From Cyanidiococcus yangmingshanensis (lineage: Eukaryota; Rhodophyta; Bangiophyceae; Cyanidiales; Cyanidiaceae): DNA of 64,000 bases. The notes beneath the pieces were generated by a model. It did no database searches and was not told where the DNA came from. It saw only the letters and a program-made list of their open reading frames with translations. Below, in pieces: positions 1 through 11,685 of the stretch (within the stretch, counting starts at the first letter, position 1; each line of letters begins with the position of its first letter). The stretch is from NCBI GenBank assembly GCA_013995675.1, contig VWRR01000004.1, forward strand, positions 186,001 to 250,000. Direction: 5' to 3'. A program made the translations under genes and the position numbers.

Positions 1-2
1 CA

Positions 3-1261
3 CTACGATGGTTAGAACGTATCTGGGATTTCATTTGGGAGCAGGTCGGTCTGCCGACGATCGAGTCTCCACCTGATTTTGTTCTCGACGCCGTCAAGCG
101 TGCTGCCGTTACGAACTGGGAACGCGAACTAGCCGAGCGGAATCCTTTTGGGTTTGCCAATAACAACGTATCCGGACGCATGGGTCGTGATTCTCCCGCC
201 CTCGGGGCACGCTCGAGTGCATTCCTAGGAGGTGGTTCAGTGACCCTGGTTCGCACGTCGGAGACGAATGGCATCTCATCTTTTCAAAACGGCAGTGACG
301 CTTTACCGAACTCGCACGGCGTTGCAAGCTGTCGGGCTGATGCCGATGCGAGCGAGGCCCGAGACAACGGCGTAGAATCGGAACTCGCACGGGGCAATGT
401 CGTTACGAGTGCAACGGCGCCGGCACTCCCAGCGCGTTCCTTTGTGGTGCCGGAACCCCGACGCATCTCCCATGCGGTGGAGGACTCGGAACGCTGGCCA
501 ATCGCCGTTATGTCGCACGGCACGGACGCGTACGAGGCGACATTGCCTCCAATGGAAGCGGCGGATCCATGGGCGTCTGGGCGTCACGATCGTACCGCCA
601 AGGCACCAGTTCGTGATCCAAATGAGGACTCCTTGGTTGCTGCAAAGGAGGTCTCCGTGCTGTCCTATGTGAGCAAGGACGAAGAATACCCGATTTACGA
701 CCTGGTGGCCATTGGTACACCCTATGGTCCAGCGATCGTAGTTTTCGAGAACCCCGAAGATGCTTACGACTTGCGCCATGAACATGGATGAAACCCTTTA
801 TCCGCATATCACTTTCGAAACCGTAGATAAGCGGAGTGCGCTAGAATGCTGCTATTATGAAGGTAGTCACTTGTTGTGGATTCCCAGCGGAAATCGCATG
901 CCCGCCAACGTGACCATTGTGCGCAGTTTTGCTCGCAATGATGAACCGAACGCTCTGCGAGCACCGTTTGATTGGTACGTGTGCGCCGCCGAGAAAATGT
1001 ATCCTGACGATGACCTGAGTGCGGAGGAGGCGCAGCGAAGACGACGGATCCAAGCAGAAACGGACTTGCTGAATCGCGGCTTTCTCCTGGAGCCCCTTCC
1101 AGATGATGGCCGCCATCGAGCCTTCGATACTGGCGGCGGACGCTGCAAACAATCACGTTCTACTGTTCAGCGTAAGGCCTCGGAAGCCGTCCGCAGTCGA
1201 GCATGAGCACGTATCGAATACAGCGTGCGTGGACGAGGGTGCCACGAAACGGGAGACCTGA
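3..1261 (+). CDS. Unknown protein, 5'-truncated by the window edge, split by two +1 shifts
   Basis: The reading frame is open from the first bases of the window, so the start lies upstream. The frame ends at 791, but protein-like sequence continues in the next frame (to about 1107) and then in the third frame to a TGA at 1261. Each switch is explained by one extra base in a GG pair (near 785 and 1107). The visible part starts with a Trp-rich stretch (LRWLERIWDFIWEQVG), passes through a long Ser/Arg/Ala-rich low-complexity region, and then enters a more ordered part containing YDLVAIGTPYGPAIVV and FDWYVCAAEKMYP. I do not recognise the family. No signal peptide or membrane helix is seen in the visible part. 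Gene reality is likely; function is unknown. Confidence 0.55.
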
Positions 1262-1348
1262 CGCGCGACTTGATCATCACTGGCGACTCGCGGCTGCGGT
1301 ACGCATATCCCGATTTCGCACCACGAATATGATGCATGGTAGATTAGG

Positions 1349-1673
1349 ATGTTCACACCCGCGACGGGAATGAACGACAGTCGCCCTGATGGCTCGACGG
1401 CTGCAATGGAAATCTCTGAAAATGCTGAAGCAGCTCATGGGTCGGTCGCTGTCCTCGCCTCAACGAAAAAAACGTCTCGTGCCAGGAAGTCTTGACGCGA
1501 TCGGTATACCCATCAACAGGAAATCATCCGAGCAAGACAAGAGAACTGCACCGCCTGTCGTCATCGAGCCTCGCATGCCCAATGCCAGCATGCCGTGCAA
1601 CCTCTACGAACGGATCACCGATAGGTTGTCGGCAGAATGGCACCAGATCACAGGCTTGCGAAGAAGATCCTAA
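1349..1673 (+). CDS. Possible small unknown protein (~107 aa) with one +1 shift
   Basis: An ATG at 1349 opens a frame reading MFTPATGMNDSRPDGSTAAM. It runs to a TGA near 1500, where removal of one G from an AGG triplet lets it continue into LDAIGIPINRKSSEQDK and a C-terminus LYERITDRLSAEWHQITG, stopping at 1673. The C-terminal 30 residues look helical and protein-like. The rest is low in distinctive features. It lies 87 bases after the preceding gene on the same strand. No family is recognised, and a chance open frame cannot be excluded. Confidence 0.33.
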
Positions 1674-2154
1674 TCCTTCGATACACAGACAAGGACCACG
1701 AAACGCAAGCATGCTTTCTTTCATACAGGACGCTCGACTGCTCGTCGATGTGACACAATCTATCTTGATCGTTCAGCGGAGGTACAACCGGGAGACGACA
1801 CGGGGGACCAGCCTGTAGGTGTCGCCTCGAGATGGGATCATAACATGTACAAAAAGGATCTTTTTGATTCAAACTAGATCACTCCAGTAGCCAACTGGCC
1901 GCGCTCGTCCTTGGCCTGGTTGACCACATCGTCCTTGCCAGTGGCGCGACGACTCGTTACCCAGCGGCGTCAGCACTGGTCCGCGTTTAAACGCCCATTG
2001 AAGTGGCCATGTTTCTACAAGCAGCTCCAAATTACTGGGCAGCTCAGGGTACTTGGAATTCGAGCGAGATCGCATAGACAGGGGGCCGGTGATTTTGCGC
2101 GAGGTCTGACGACGACGAGCCGTCCGCGTCGCGAACAGCAACGAGTTTCGGGAC
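1674..2154. other. Intergenic, nothing recognised
   Basis: Neither strand shows a convincing protein, RNA gene or repeat. It presumably holds the 3' end of the upstream gene and the promoter of the SDR gene at 2155. Confidence 0.5.
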
Positions 2155-3111
2155 ATGATCGCATCTAGCACCGACAGTGTCTCTACTTTTGATGAACGAG
2201 GTCTTTTGGTCGTGGGGCCTGGTGTTTTGGGCCGTTTGGTGGCGACCCTTTGGCACGAGCAGTTTCCAACCGCGCACGTGGTTGCCGAGAGCCGCACGCC
2301 AGCCTCGCACGGTGCCCTGCGATCGACGTTGCCTTTTTTGGAGTTGCGTCTCGCCCAGGCCTCAGCAGTGAACGTGCCTCGCTTTCGTCACGTTGTATTT
2401 TGTGCTCCTCCCAGCCAGAACGAGGACTATGTTGGTGCGGTTCGTCGAGCGGTGGAGCAGTATTGGAGCGGCGCCGAGTCGCCTGAGGACACGGCCACGT
2501 TTATTTTCACCTCCTCCGTGGGCGTCTATCGTGAGCCGACAACACCCGCCACCGTCCTACGCGAGGACTCACCGGTGGTAACGGAGCCAACGGAGCCGGG
2601 TGCATCGCCCTCGGCTCTAAAACTTCTGGCTTGTGAAGAGGCTGTCCGAGCTGCAAACGGCACCGTGTTGCGTCTCGCCGGCCTCTACAACCTGGAGCGA
2701 GGCCCACACCGGTTCTGGTTGAGTCAGGGAAAAGTCCGTGGCGACCCAGAGGGACTCATCAGTCTGGTAAGCTACCATGATGCGGCACGGGCAGTCGTGG
2801 CGGCGTTACAACAACCTCAGCTACACGGTGAGACGCTTGTCGTGGTGGATGGCCAGCCGCTGTCGCGAAGACAGATCTGTGAGATTGCTCGGCAGCATCC
2901 ACTCTACGCAAACTACTCAATGCCGACTTTTGAGGATGATCAAGCATCGACCAAGTCGCGGCCGCCTGGGAAGCGCTTTGATGCGACCCAGTCGAGAGCG
3001 AAACTGGGCCAATTCAAGTACGACTTTGAGTCATTCGCTGCTTTTATGGAGCAAATGGCGGGGCGGGAAGATGTTGTAAGCGGTCATCATGCGCGGATGG
3101 ATCGCGCGTAA
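2155..3111 (+). CDS. YeeZ-like NAD(P)-binding extended SDR protein
   Basis: An intact 318-residue protein. It opens with a Rossmann beta-strand and a glycine motif (LLVVGPGVLGRLVA, glycines at about 21-26), followed by strand VVFCAPPS, the SDR strand FIFTSSVGVY near residue 120, and a GLYNLERGPHRFW segment. These match the order found in atypical/extended SDRs of the YeeZ/WcaG type found in cyanobacteria and plants. The classical YxxxK is replaced by SALKLLACEE, so the catalytic tyrosine is not evident and the protein may bind nucleotide without being an ordinary dehydrogenase. A second, more divergent member of the same family lies at about 19.0-19.9 kb. The ATG at 2155 is the first in frame and is preceded by stops. 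No clear transit peptide; location unknown. Confidence 0.75.
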   Translation: MIASSTDSVSTFDERGLLVVGPGVLGRLVATLWHEQFPTAHVVAESRTPASHGALRSTLPFLELRLAQASAVNVPRFRHVVFCAPPSQNEDYVGAVRRAVEQYWSGAESPEDTATFIFTSSVGVYREPTTPATVLREDSPVVTEPTEPGASPSALKLLACEEAVRAANGTVLRLAGLYNLERGPHRFWLSQGKVRGDPEGLISLVSYHDAARAVVAALQQPQLHGETLVVVDGQPLSRRQICEIARQHPLYANYSMPTFEDDQASTKSRPPGKRFDATQSRAKLGQFKYDFESFAAFMEQMAGREDVVSGHHARMDRA

Positions 3112-4170
3112 GGTAGCGGGGCCCTGGACCACGTTATTGGGTCGGTTGGCGTCCTCAGACCAGATCTGTGGCCCAGTATTTTGTAGAGATGCCGGCAGCT
3201 GGCTCGTTATCTGGATGAGAAACGGTCTGGTCTTGAGCCGGAATCCAACGTTGAAACGAGTGCCGTTAGAGGTATTCGCGATGTCGATGTCGATCTATGG
3301 GACACCTCCTCGAACGCGCAGGCGCAGGGTTCAGCATCATTCTGCATTGCAACACCCTGGTATCCCTTCGGTTCTGGTAGGGCATTCTCGGATTTGGACC
3401 ATTTCCGACTAGCCATCGATGTCCGTTTGTGGTGCCCTTGACTCGCCGCTGCTCGATAAATATTGGCGTGAAGCGCATAGTTCCCCGTTGAACGGATCAG
3501 TCGACGCTCTCGTGATCGCGACTAGCATAGAAATGGCATTTTCGGGGACGAGTCAAGTCCGCAAACGTGCAGCGTTGCAGAAAGCTGGGACATCCATGCC
3601 GTCCAATGCTGTCCGAACTCGCAGAGACCAGAGGAAAGGCATGTTTTCGAGGCGCGACAAGCACACAGACGATGATTAGATACCTGTCTTGCACCACGCA
3701 TGAGCGTTGGCGATGAAGAGATACTCACCTTACGCTAACTCACCATCTTTCGAATGAGTCTGTGTGCACCCGCGTCCTTGCGCTACGTCGATGAACGGCA
3801 TCAACATCTCTACCGAACGCGCTGGAGCTCTCGATTTACGTATCGTCTGCGATTCAGATGCAGGCAACATTTTATGCCAAGCTGAGTCAATCGAAATGCA
3901 TCTATGGGAAGCGTCGCGGGTCCAGAACTTGCAAGCGCCTCATTGATGATCGACGGAGGGAGCGTCCGGATACCAGTGCCCTGAAAGGGGGTAAAGTTTG
4001 TCAACCGTCGGCGCTCAAATAGTGTCTATTGGGGTCGCTACGGGGCCCGATCAACACAAGCACACCCTGGATACAATGATCGTTTCAAGAACGGGCCCCA
4101 TTTCGCCCAGCAACCGCAACAAATGGTCCATCTTCCCTATTGTCAACGCAGTGAACAAGGCTCGGCGTAC
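3112..4170. other. Intergenic, ~1.06 kb, nothing recognised
   Basis: Only short open frames on both strands, none with recognisable domains or a believable pair of frames joined at a G/C run. The region separates the SDR gene from the convergent CCB-like gene. Confidence 0.45.
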
Positions 4171-4884
4171 TCAAACGAAAGGCAAACGCTGATGCTGTAA
4201 AAAACCTAACATACCTAAATCCTTATCCAGGAATGGTCGAATCTTGTTGCAGCCGAGGACCAAAATGAGACTCGAGACCCCGGGATCCTCTGCCTCATGC
4301 GACTGCGGGTGAAACGTTCCTATCCACACCGCTTGCGTATCCGCGGGCAGCAAACGCTCCAACTCCACCTTCGCTGGAAGCGCCTTCAAGTCTGCATAGT
4401 ATCGTGCGGAATCGGATTGACCCAGATCAATGAGTCCTCGTTCACTCAAGCGTTTCAAGTCAATCAACATACCCAGTTCGGTTTTCACGACTCCTCGCTG
4501 GGCAACCACTCGACCACGCTCTGGCTCGAGCCAAACAGCGGTCGTTATGTATGGACAGCCAGCAAACATGGTATCCGTGAGCCAGACCAATGCTGATGCA
4601 GTCTGATCCCCCAGTGTACATGTCGTCGTTCGCTCTAGGTATCGACCATCGCGAACGCGGATCGGTGCAGTACTGCGAACATCGACCTGCCAAGCACTGA
4701 CTGCATAGAGGAGGAGGGCGCTGCTCGCGATCGCACCCAGAATATCAGCTCGAGCTCGCGCACCCTCCACTGTAACCAGGTTCGCCAGACGATTCCACAC
4801 CAAGGCGGTTCCCAGCAGCGTACCGAGACCGAACGCAACGCTGGGACGCGTAGTCACCTCGAGAAAAGTCCGCCGTTCCCTCAT
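4171..4884 (-). CDS. Probable cytochrome b6f cofactor-assembly protein, CCB2/CCB4 family
   Basis: An intact 237-residue protein. Two hydrophobic segments lie near the N-terminus (FGLGTLLGTALVWNRLANLV and ADILGAIASSALLLYAVSAW). They are followed by a soluble part with TASALVWLTDTMFAGCPYIT, a strand ending GRVVAQRGVV, and a C-terminal block RYYADLKALPAKVELERLLP / TQAVWIGTFHP / SSLILVLGCNKIRPFLDKD. This order (membrane hairpin, then a GAF-like soluble part ending in a 'lpp.t.avli.pl...g.lvlg.d..r.ft..d' pattern) is what I know of CCB2/CCB4. Those proteins help attach heme ci to cytochrome b6 at the thylakoid in cyanobacteria and plastids. No long transit peptide is visible, so the start could lie further upstream. 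CCB2 versus CCB4 is not decided. Confidence 0.6.
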   Translation of the reverse strand: MRERRTFLEVTTRPSVAFGLGTLLGTALVWNRLANLVTVEGARARADILGAIASSALLLYAVSAWQVDVRSTAPIRVRDGRYLERTTTCTLGDQTASALVWLTDTMFAGCPYITTAVWLEPERGRVVAQRGVVKTELGMLIDLKRLSERGLIDLGQSDSARYYADLKALPAKVELERLLPADTQAVWIGTFHPQSHEAEDPGVSSLILVLGCNKIRPFLDKDLGMLGFLQHQRLPFV

Positions 4885-5374
4885 GACGAGCGAGAGGGGT
4901 ACACGATCGCCAGGTCTCAGCCGCCTGGTGAAAACTCCATGACCGTGCCAAATCCGAGGAGCAGTGCACCTTTCAGCAGTATCGTCTAACCGAACTTGTG
5001 ATCGACACGAAACGTCGTGATGAAGTTGTTGCCCCCAACAGGGGACGCCAGCAAACGAAAACCCAAGGACGTCGACGACGGGAGTGATCCTCGCAAACTC
5101 GATCCGATTTCGACATTGCAGGCTTCAGAACCATTTCATGAAGAATACGGATGTCATGATGTACTCTAGATGGACGAGCCAGGTCTGACGCAAACGACAA
5201 GTCGAAAGTCATCGCGCTGTGGCCGCACGAGGACGAGCTGACAGAAAGCCTTGCGCTTGCCCTTGAAATGTTGGCCGCTTCTGTTCTTGTAGAATTCTTG
5301 GGGTTATCACGACTTGTCGCTCAGGGTTTCAGCGTCAACAGAGATTTCCAAGAAGGAAGATTTTCTGAATATAA
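4885..5374. other. Divergent intergenic region between CCB-like gene and eIF3d
   Basis: The two flanking genes are transcribed away from each other, so this stretch must hold both promoters. No RNA gene or further protein is evident. Confidence 0.5.
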
Positions 5375-7379
5375 ATGTTACCAGGAGCACTTTATCAACG
5401 CCTTGTCTTTTATGATAATCCTGAAGGTTGGGGGCCGCCTCTCGACCTCGCACCCGAACGTTATCGAAACGTCCCATACGCATCGTTCTCCCGTCTGGAA
5501 CGACTCGGACGGGTAGCAGACTTCACTGGAAGCGGATCAGTCCCAATGGGGACTGAGGGTTCAAGCTCGTGGGTTGCTGAGGAGGACGGACGAGACGATG
5601 ACGTCAACCGTCGCGGAAGGCGCTATCCGCGGACGTCGGCTCGCGATCGTGGACGCCAGTCCACAGCTGCCCAGCCTAGTCCTGGCGAAGACGAGAGTAC
5701 CCTGTCAATGCCAAGATCTGGGGCTGTGGGCGCTAGATCTGCCTCTGTCGATGGTTTTGCTCTCGTGGAAAGCTCTAGTCGCGATCGTGGTGGTGGAAGT
5801 GGCGCTCCCTATAGCTTCTACCGGGAGCAGCGGAATGCGAACGCTGCAGGTTATGCCGGCGGGAGTGGCCACCGCGGCGGTGTTCGACGTTCCACTGCAG
5901 CACTTGGTCGAGGTGGAATGGTTTCTGCGCAAGCAGCCAGCGCCAGCACTGGTGCCTGGAGTACCGTGGCTGGTGGGAAGCCCGCTGGAACTCCCACTGG
6001 AACAGCGATGAGCACCGCGTCGTTAGGAGGCCTTTCCACAAACGCTGGTGGTGCAGGCACACCAACACGGGACGAACGTCTCTTGAGTCCCTTCGTCGAT
6101 GCCATTCCGCTGCTAACGATTGAGGGTACAGCGCAATGGACCCTGCTGGCGGAAATTCCCTTCCAAAGACTGGCCAAGTTGGAGCTCGCTCAAGATATCG
6201 GCGAAGCGGAGACCCTCCGTGAAGCGGGTGCGGTTGGCTACTACGACAAGAGCTGTGATCGAATTTCATGCAAACAGGCCAAAGCTTTAACTTCCTTTGA
6301 ACATCGCAAGCGCTTTTACCCGATCATCAGTGAAGACCCGCTCATGCAACCCTATCGAGTTGATCCTGAAGTGACCGCCAGTCCAGCTAAGGAGCGGGAC
6401 GCAAAACGGCGCATACTTACGACCGGCACGGTCTTGGCCCTGTTGATGGCTGCACCCAAGTCTGCTTATCCTTGGGATCTGGTTGTGGAACGCAAAGGCA
6501 ATTTGCTAATCATTGACAAGCGACGCGATAGTCAGGTTGAGACGCTCACAATGTTCGAGACCATCGCCGACGGTGGTCAGCGTTCGAGTCTCGCCTTTGC
6601 TGGGGCCAACCTCCTGTTCGCGCTTCAGCAGGCTCAAAGCAACGCTATGGAAGCCGCTCGAGTCAACCACAATTTTTCTCAAGCAGTCTTGCGTGCTGAC
6701 TTGGAGCCATACCGTTTCGCAGTGGAGAATCCTTTCGCTGAACGTGGCGAGGAACTCGCATCCCAGGGTTATCGGTATCGCCGGTGGCATTTGTCGGAGC
6801 AGACGGAACTAGTTGCTCGTTGCGAAGGTGGATGCCGCCCTGGAGACCGCTGCTTCGGCCTCTGGGAGTGCTCCAGCCCTGCACTGATTATGTTGCGAGC
6901 CCTGAACGAAGTACCAGACGCGAGCGGCCGAGGGGCAGGATCGACTGGCGCTGTCTCAGCAGCTGGTACTACAGCGGGTGGCGATTGGCGGACTCGTCTA
7001 GATGCGCAGAGAGGAAGCGTGCTTGCCACCGAGCTCCGCAATCACACAGCGAAACTGGTACGCTGGACAGTGTTGGCGCTCGTGGACTGGGGCAGACCAA
7101 CTCAAGTTGGGCTTTGTCTCACGTGCAAACGCTCGTGATCCGAACAATCACGTCATCTTGGGGATGCAGGCGTACAAACCAAACGAGTTCGCCAAACAGA
7201 TTGGGGTGAATACACGGAACATGTGGGCCATTTTTCAACATCTGGTGGACGTGTGTTTCGGTCTGCTCGATGACGGAGAACGAGCCATCCTGACCAAGGA
7301 TGCACATCGGCAAGCTCTGCGGCTTTATCGAATGCCCCAGGTCCTTGAATCCGGCGAGACAACGAGTGCCAAGCCCTAG
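5375..7379 (+). CDS. EIF3D: Translation initiation factor eIF3 subunit d
   Basis: The N-terminus reads YDNPEGWGPP followed by VPYASFSRLERLGRVADFTG, the hallmark eIF3d opening. A Gly/Arg/Ser-rich insertion of about 150 residues follows. The conserved cup domain starts near IPFQRLAKLEL and ends with WRTRLDAQRGSVLATELRNH, then GADQLKLGFVSR, HVILGMQAYKPNEFAKQI and RLYRMP. The frame is broken near 7085: after RWTVLALV one base must be skipped (GTGGACTGG read as GTG ACT GGG). This gives exactly the ten residues that human eIF3d has between RWT and LKLG. eIF3d is a peripheral subunit of the cytoplasmic eIF3 complex and can bind the mRNA cap. Only the single-base discrepancy is odd, and it fits the window-wide pattern of extra G/C bases. 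Confidence 0.93.
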
Positions 7380-7683
7380 GACACGTTCGCTACTCGCTTG
7401 GCGACCGACAAGTTGCCTCAAGCGGGTGCATCCCTTTGATCGTTCGGATGCTCAATCCCGGTCCTTGGAAGATATTTTTAGAAACATTTACAGAAAAGGC
7501 CGCAAACCTTGCCAGAGAGCATTCTCTTTGTGATCACGAGAGCGCCTCGGAACGCGATCTGTTCGTATCCGTTCGAGTCTGGTGAAGGAAACCCACCACG
7601 TTGCATATGCACTGGCCGAGCGCAAGAAGAATTCGTACGGGAATACGGCCAAAGTGCATCACAGGATCTATTCCTGATGATGC
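7380..7683. other. Short convergent intergenic region
   Basis: Lies between the 3' ends of eIF3d and the large minus-strand gene. No feature recognised. Confidence 0.5.
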
Positions 7684-10641
7684 TCATGGCAGGACGAGTC
7701 CATAAATGCGATAGATAAATTCGAGACGTTCTCGAAACGAAGATACGCCAGCGCGAATCCATCCGAGATCGTCTGAGGCACGAATCGTCTCTGGGTCAGG
7801 TGCCTGCCCTGGGGATGCGCTTGATGACGACAACATCGAAACTGCGAGCCATTCTTCAAGTTGACGGCGTACAGAGACTGGTAAGGTTTGATCAGCGCCG
7901 CTCGAAGGGCGTTTCATTCGCGTCGCGATGTTATCGTGCGAATCGGTTCGTCGACAACGCTCGATGATCGCCACTCGAGCCCATGAGATGATATCCAAGG
8001 TACCGTTCAGGGTGACGAGGTATCGATCCGGAAGGGCGGGCTGGCTTTGTACCCGCATCTGAAAGCGTGCTCCCAAAATTGTCTCAATGGAGATATCCCA
8101 AGGCTCCGACCGAGTCGCCGCTGACCAGCGCGTTCCGATGAGATCGCGCAACACGGCAGGAGGCACATCGGTCACTTGGCGCTGACCCCGTCGCACCACA
8201 AGCGCAGTCCGCTTTGGATGAATTGCTACTCCGAGTACCTGCCTGAAAATGCATCGACAAGGGAGCCTGTTGTGATGTCGCTCGTATCGGAGATTCGCTG
8301 AATGAGATCGAACAAGTCTAGCTGACGATCATCGAGCATCAGCCACCAAGCGTCCTCGCTGAGCAGGAAAGGTTGCAAGTCACTCGTCATGGAGTGTGCT
8401 TCTTCGATCGTGGACGTCTCGAGCTGGCCATGAAAACAGAGTAACGAGCAGAGGCGCAGCGGAGCGTGAGACGATCTGCGCAGGGGTATGTACATGACGC
8501 ATTCATCAGCTGGGCTCGTCAAAAATCCCGCCGGGGCACTTTGGATGACACTCCAGTGCTCATGGAACATGTTCGGCAGCGCGGCCAACCGTCTGAGCCG
8601 GAGCCGGACATAACAGGGCCACAAAACTACAACCGTCAGTCAGTGGAGGCGGATGATTCATCGCCGCTTGCGCCGGCTCCGTACCGGTCGACAAGCGAAT
8701 TGCGAGGCGGAGAGCGGGCGCGCCCGCGTGGTCCCGCTCCAGTCCAATGTTGACCGAGAAGAGCGCCGCAATACGCTCTCGTTGATAATCTGCTCTGGCA
8801 AGCAGATAGGCATACTGGGCAGCTGGACGAAGCGCCATTAGTGTATGATCCAGATGCTCTTGTTGCCCTTGCAGGTTCGTCTGGCGATCTCGCGAGACTT
8901 GAGTGATGACGTCCAGCATAAGCTCCAATGTACATGGCGGCGAGAACGGCCACGACCGTGGCACTTGTCGGAGGATCAGCTCGTCGAGCACGCCCCGTGG
9001 AAAGCAGCCAATGCGCTCCATGGATAGCAGATCGTTTGGCAGGCGCAGCATCGCTAGAAACACGGGATCGTCAAACAGACAGAGCGCTGTAACTGCTCCA
9101 TCCAGAAGCATGTGCTCGGTCACTTTGCCCGTCTGAATGTCGTACTGAGTAATACAAAGGCCACCTCCGGAGCGGTAGATGAAGCTGTTTGGCAGGTTAC
9201 AAGCCCCCTGGTCACGTTCGACGATCACGGTTCTTTCGGCTCCTGGTTTCAAACAAGTGGGTAGCTCTCGGTTCACGCCGGACGCACTGCTAACTTTCGT
9301 CGCCTCGATTTCCTCCGGGGGCATCTGCATTTGGGTGGGCCTTGGGTCCGCGCTCGCTCGCAGGGACAGTAGGCGGTCCCTGTCAACAATTTTGTCCGTG
9401 TTCCAGTTCGGCATTGAGCAAGTGCCACCGAAAGTATCTCCAGGTTGCAGCTCCGCATCAGTTGCACCGGCAGATCTTGGATCTCCACCTCTCGACCTGG
9501 TCGGTTCGTCCCCTTCTGGATATGGACGATGCGCGTTTCCGAGCGAGAATGGCTGGGACGTGGCCTCAAGATTCGAACACATCGCGGATTCTCGGTGGTC
9601 AAGCCAATGCACTCTCGGGAGCGGCGGTCGCAGGCTCTCAAGCTCGCCGCTGGGCATGAGTCGATATGTCGACTCTATGGGTAGTTTCCGCGCCTGACCA
9701 CGCTCGTCGATCTCAACGGGGTATACCAGTCCGTCGGTGCAATGAATGAACCACAGCAGTCTATCGCTGTTGTCGTCCCAACGAACGACACTATTGATGA
9801 GGCTCCCTGGTGTCACCACAGAGTCAAGCGCTTGACATCGCGCGGAAGGCAGTGAACAAACCTCATTGTTTCGCAGCAGAACCATTAGTTTGTCGTTCCG
9901 ATGCAGAGGGCGAACCCATCGCAACACTCGGGTAACATGATCGGGGAGCTGAACGAGCGGCTCCGAGGCTACCGAAACAGTGGCGACCGGATCAGCCCAC
10001 GACTCCCTCTCTAGCCGAAAACGCTGGAGCCACGACGACGTCAGGACATGGCCGGAAACGCAAGGACACGAATCAGTGAGTTGCACTTCTGCCCAAGCAA
10101 ATCGTGCTCTAGATGGCTCGTTTTCCACAATAATCGAGGCCGAGCCAGTACCATCCTGCCGCGGACGCAACTCCATAAAGCGCACTCGAGGACGAGCCTC
10201 TAAACGCGTCGTCCAGCGCTTCCACCACACCTCTAATGGGCGGTGCGCGCGCTCGACGAGCAACAGCGCATACACCATCAGCGTAGCGCAATCCTTTGAC
10301 TGTTCGATCCAAACCAGATGATCGACGAGGCGACCATTATCTGGAGCAACGGCCAGAATCAACATCGAGCAGGCCGTTTCAACGCAGTCCCCGGTAGGCA
10401 CTGAACCGAGAACGAGTCGCACGGCTGCGTTCTCAACACTCGTTGCTGCAACCACACTGGGTCTCGAAAGTCGAGTCGTGGCCCCCTCTAGCGATAATCT
10501 TCTATAAACAGGTACTGGATCCCACGTTCCTGGATTATTCCAGCCCGCATCTTCAGAGCCACAAACTCCTGGAGCTGGCAGACTCCAGGAACACCGCGAC
10601 AGCAAGTCCTCCTGGGGGCAGCAATTCTCCAGTGCCGCCAT
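7684..10641 (-). CDS. Large unidentified protein (~985 aa), two frame changes
   Basis: The first ATG in frame is at 10641 (MAALENCCPQEDLLSR). The N-terminal two thirds is rich in short beta-strands with aromatic ends (LVLGSVPTG, CSMLILAVAPD, LLWFIHCTDGLVYPVEID, CITQYDIQTGKVTEHMLLDG), suggesting a beta-propeller. The C-terminal third is more helical (LSEDAWWLMLDDRQLDLFDL, WARVAIIERCRR). The frame changes near 8622, explained by one extra C in CCC, and near 8263, where one T seems missing from a T run; after this the protein continues VLGVAIHPKRTALVVRRG. The second is the only clear minus-one case in the window. Families with a propeller plus helical tail (Mediator, nucleoporin or APC/C subunits) were considered, but no diagnostic motif was found. 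Confidence 0.6.
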
Positions 10642-11685
10642 CGCGGGCCCGCGGCACCACTTTGACACTAGGGCTATGTCCGAGTGTGCTCACCAGCGCT
10701 GGCTCCGGCGATCGGCAACAACACGAGCACCGCTATGGACCGACACGCTCTGGTTTGCTCCCTCGCGACAATACCTCGCAACGGTGCTGCGACCGATCCT
10801 CGCGGATCAAACAGCCCGAACGCGAATCGGGTCGCCACCGGTGGCCGCAACGCGCTGGCGCCACCACGATTCGTGACAGAGCCCCTCGCACGAAACCGCA
10901 AACAACCGACGAACAAACAATGTCTCCATCCGGGAACGCAAACCCTTTACAAGCCAAGACAGAGAACATCAATGAGAGACAATCAGTCTCTCCTTCGAGT
11001 CATCTTTGCCGTTTTCTATCCATCCCAGTCTGCAAGGTACCAAAACTCGATCCCGTATGGCGCACAAGTGCAGCCGATTGTGCAACCTTCATCGTGTCAA
11101 CAGGAGGAGCGCAGTCGAAACCAACGAGTTGCAGGCACGCGCGCATGAACAAGAAAGAAGCTGTCGCAGACCGATCGTAGGGAAGCTTCGCGAAGCATCT
11201 TGTTCCTGTCATGCATCCAGCTTCATCCCGTCCATGCGAAGATGCGTGTCCATGGACGTGTCCGCTGTGCGTGTGTGTGCGTGTGTGTTGACCATCGACG
11301 CTCGCCTGGCGAGATGCGTGCAACGCTTGCGTGGCCGTCCTCAGTCCGCGAAATCGAGAGGCAGCATCGACCGACGCAGCCGATCGGGTGGGCACCCAGC
11401 CGATGTGGTCGACCCGGATCGAATGGGCGTCAGCAGGCCGCGGGGCATGCGCGGGAATCGACGCCGCCGGACAACTGTCGTCGGTGGTGCGCGGATCGTC
11501 CGAGAACGTGCCTCTGTCTCGAGTCGGTTGCGCTGGTGAGCGCGCTCCTCCGTATGCGGCGTGAAGGCTTGTTTATTGGTGTGAACGATTGCCAGCCAAT
11601 TGATTTGGAACTTTGTTGAGGGGCTCAATAGTTCGGGTCTGCTTGGATCAGCGCGTGACAAGTGGTGGCGGTGGTGGTCTCGGAG
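10642..11685. other. Divergent intergenic region with a GT-rich tract
   Basis: About 1 kb between the divergent large gene and HUS1. Plus-strand open frames here are Arg/Ser/Thr-rich and look like chance. A GT/GC dinucleotide tract lies at about 11266-11291. An upstream extension of the minus-strand gene into this region could not be shown. Confidence 0.4.

Noticed and set aside
7080-7100. Short introns as the reason for frame changes
   Set aside because: At the eIF3d, TIC236 and SDR junctions the protein continues with no missing residues and only one surplus base; no GT...AG interval fits.
10443-11180. 245-codon plus-strand open frame
   Set aside because: It is antisense to the start of the large minus-strand gene, of low-complexity polar composition, and a second frame in the same place is equally open.
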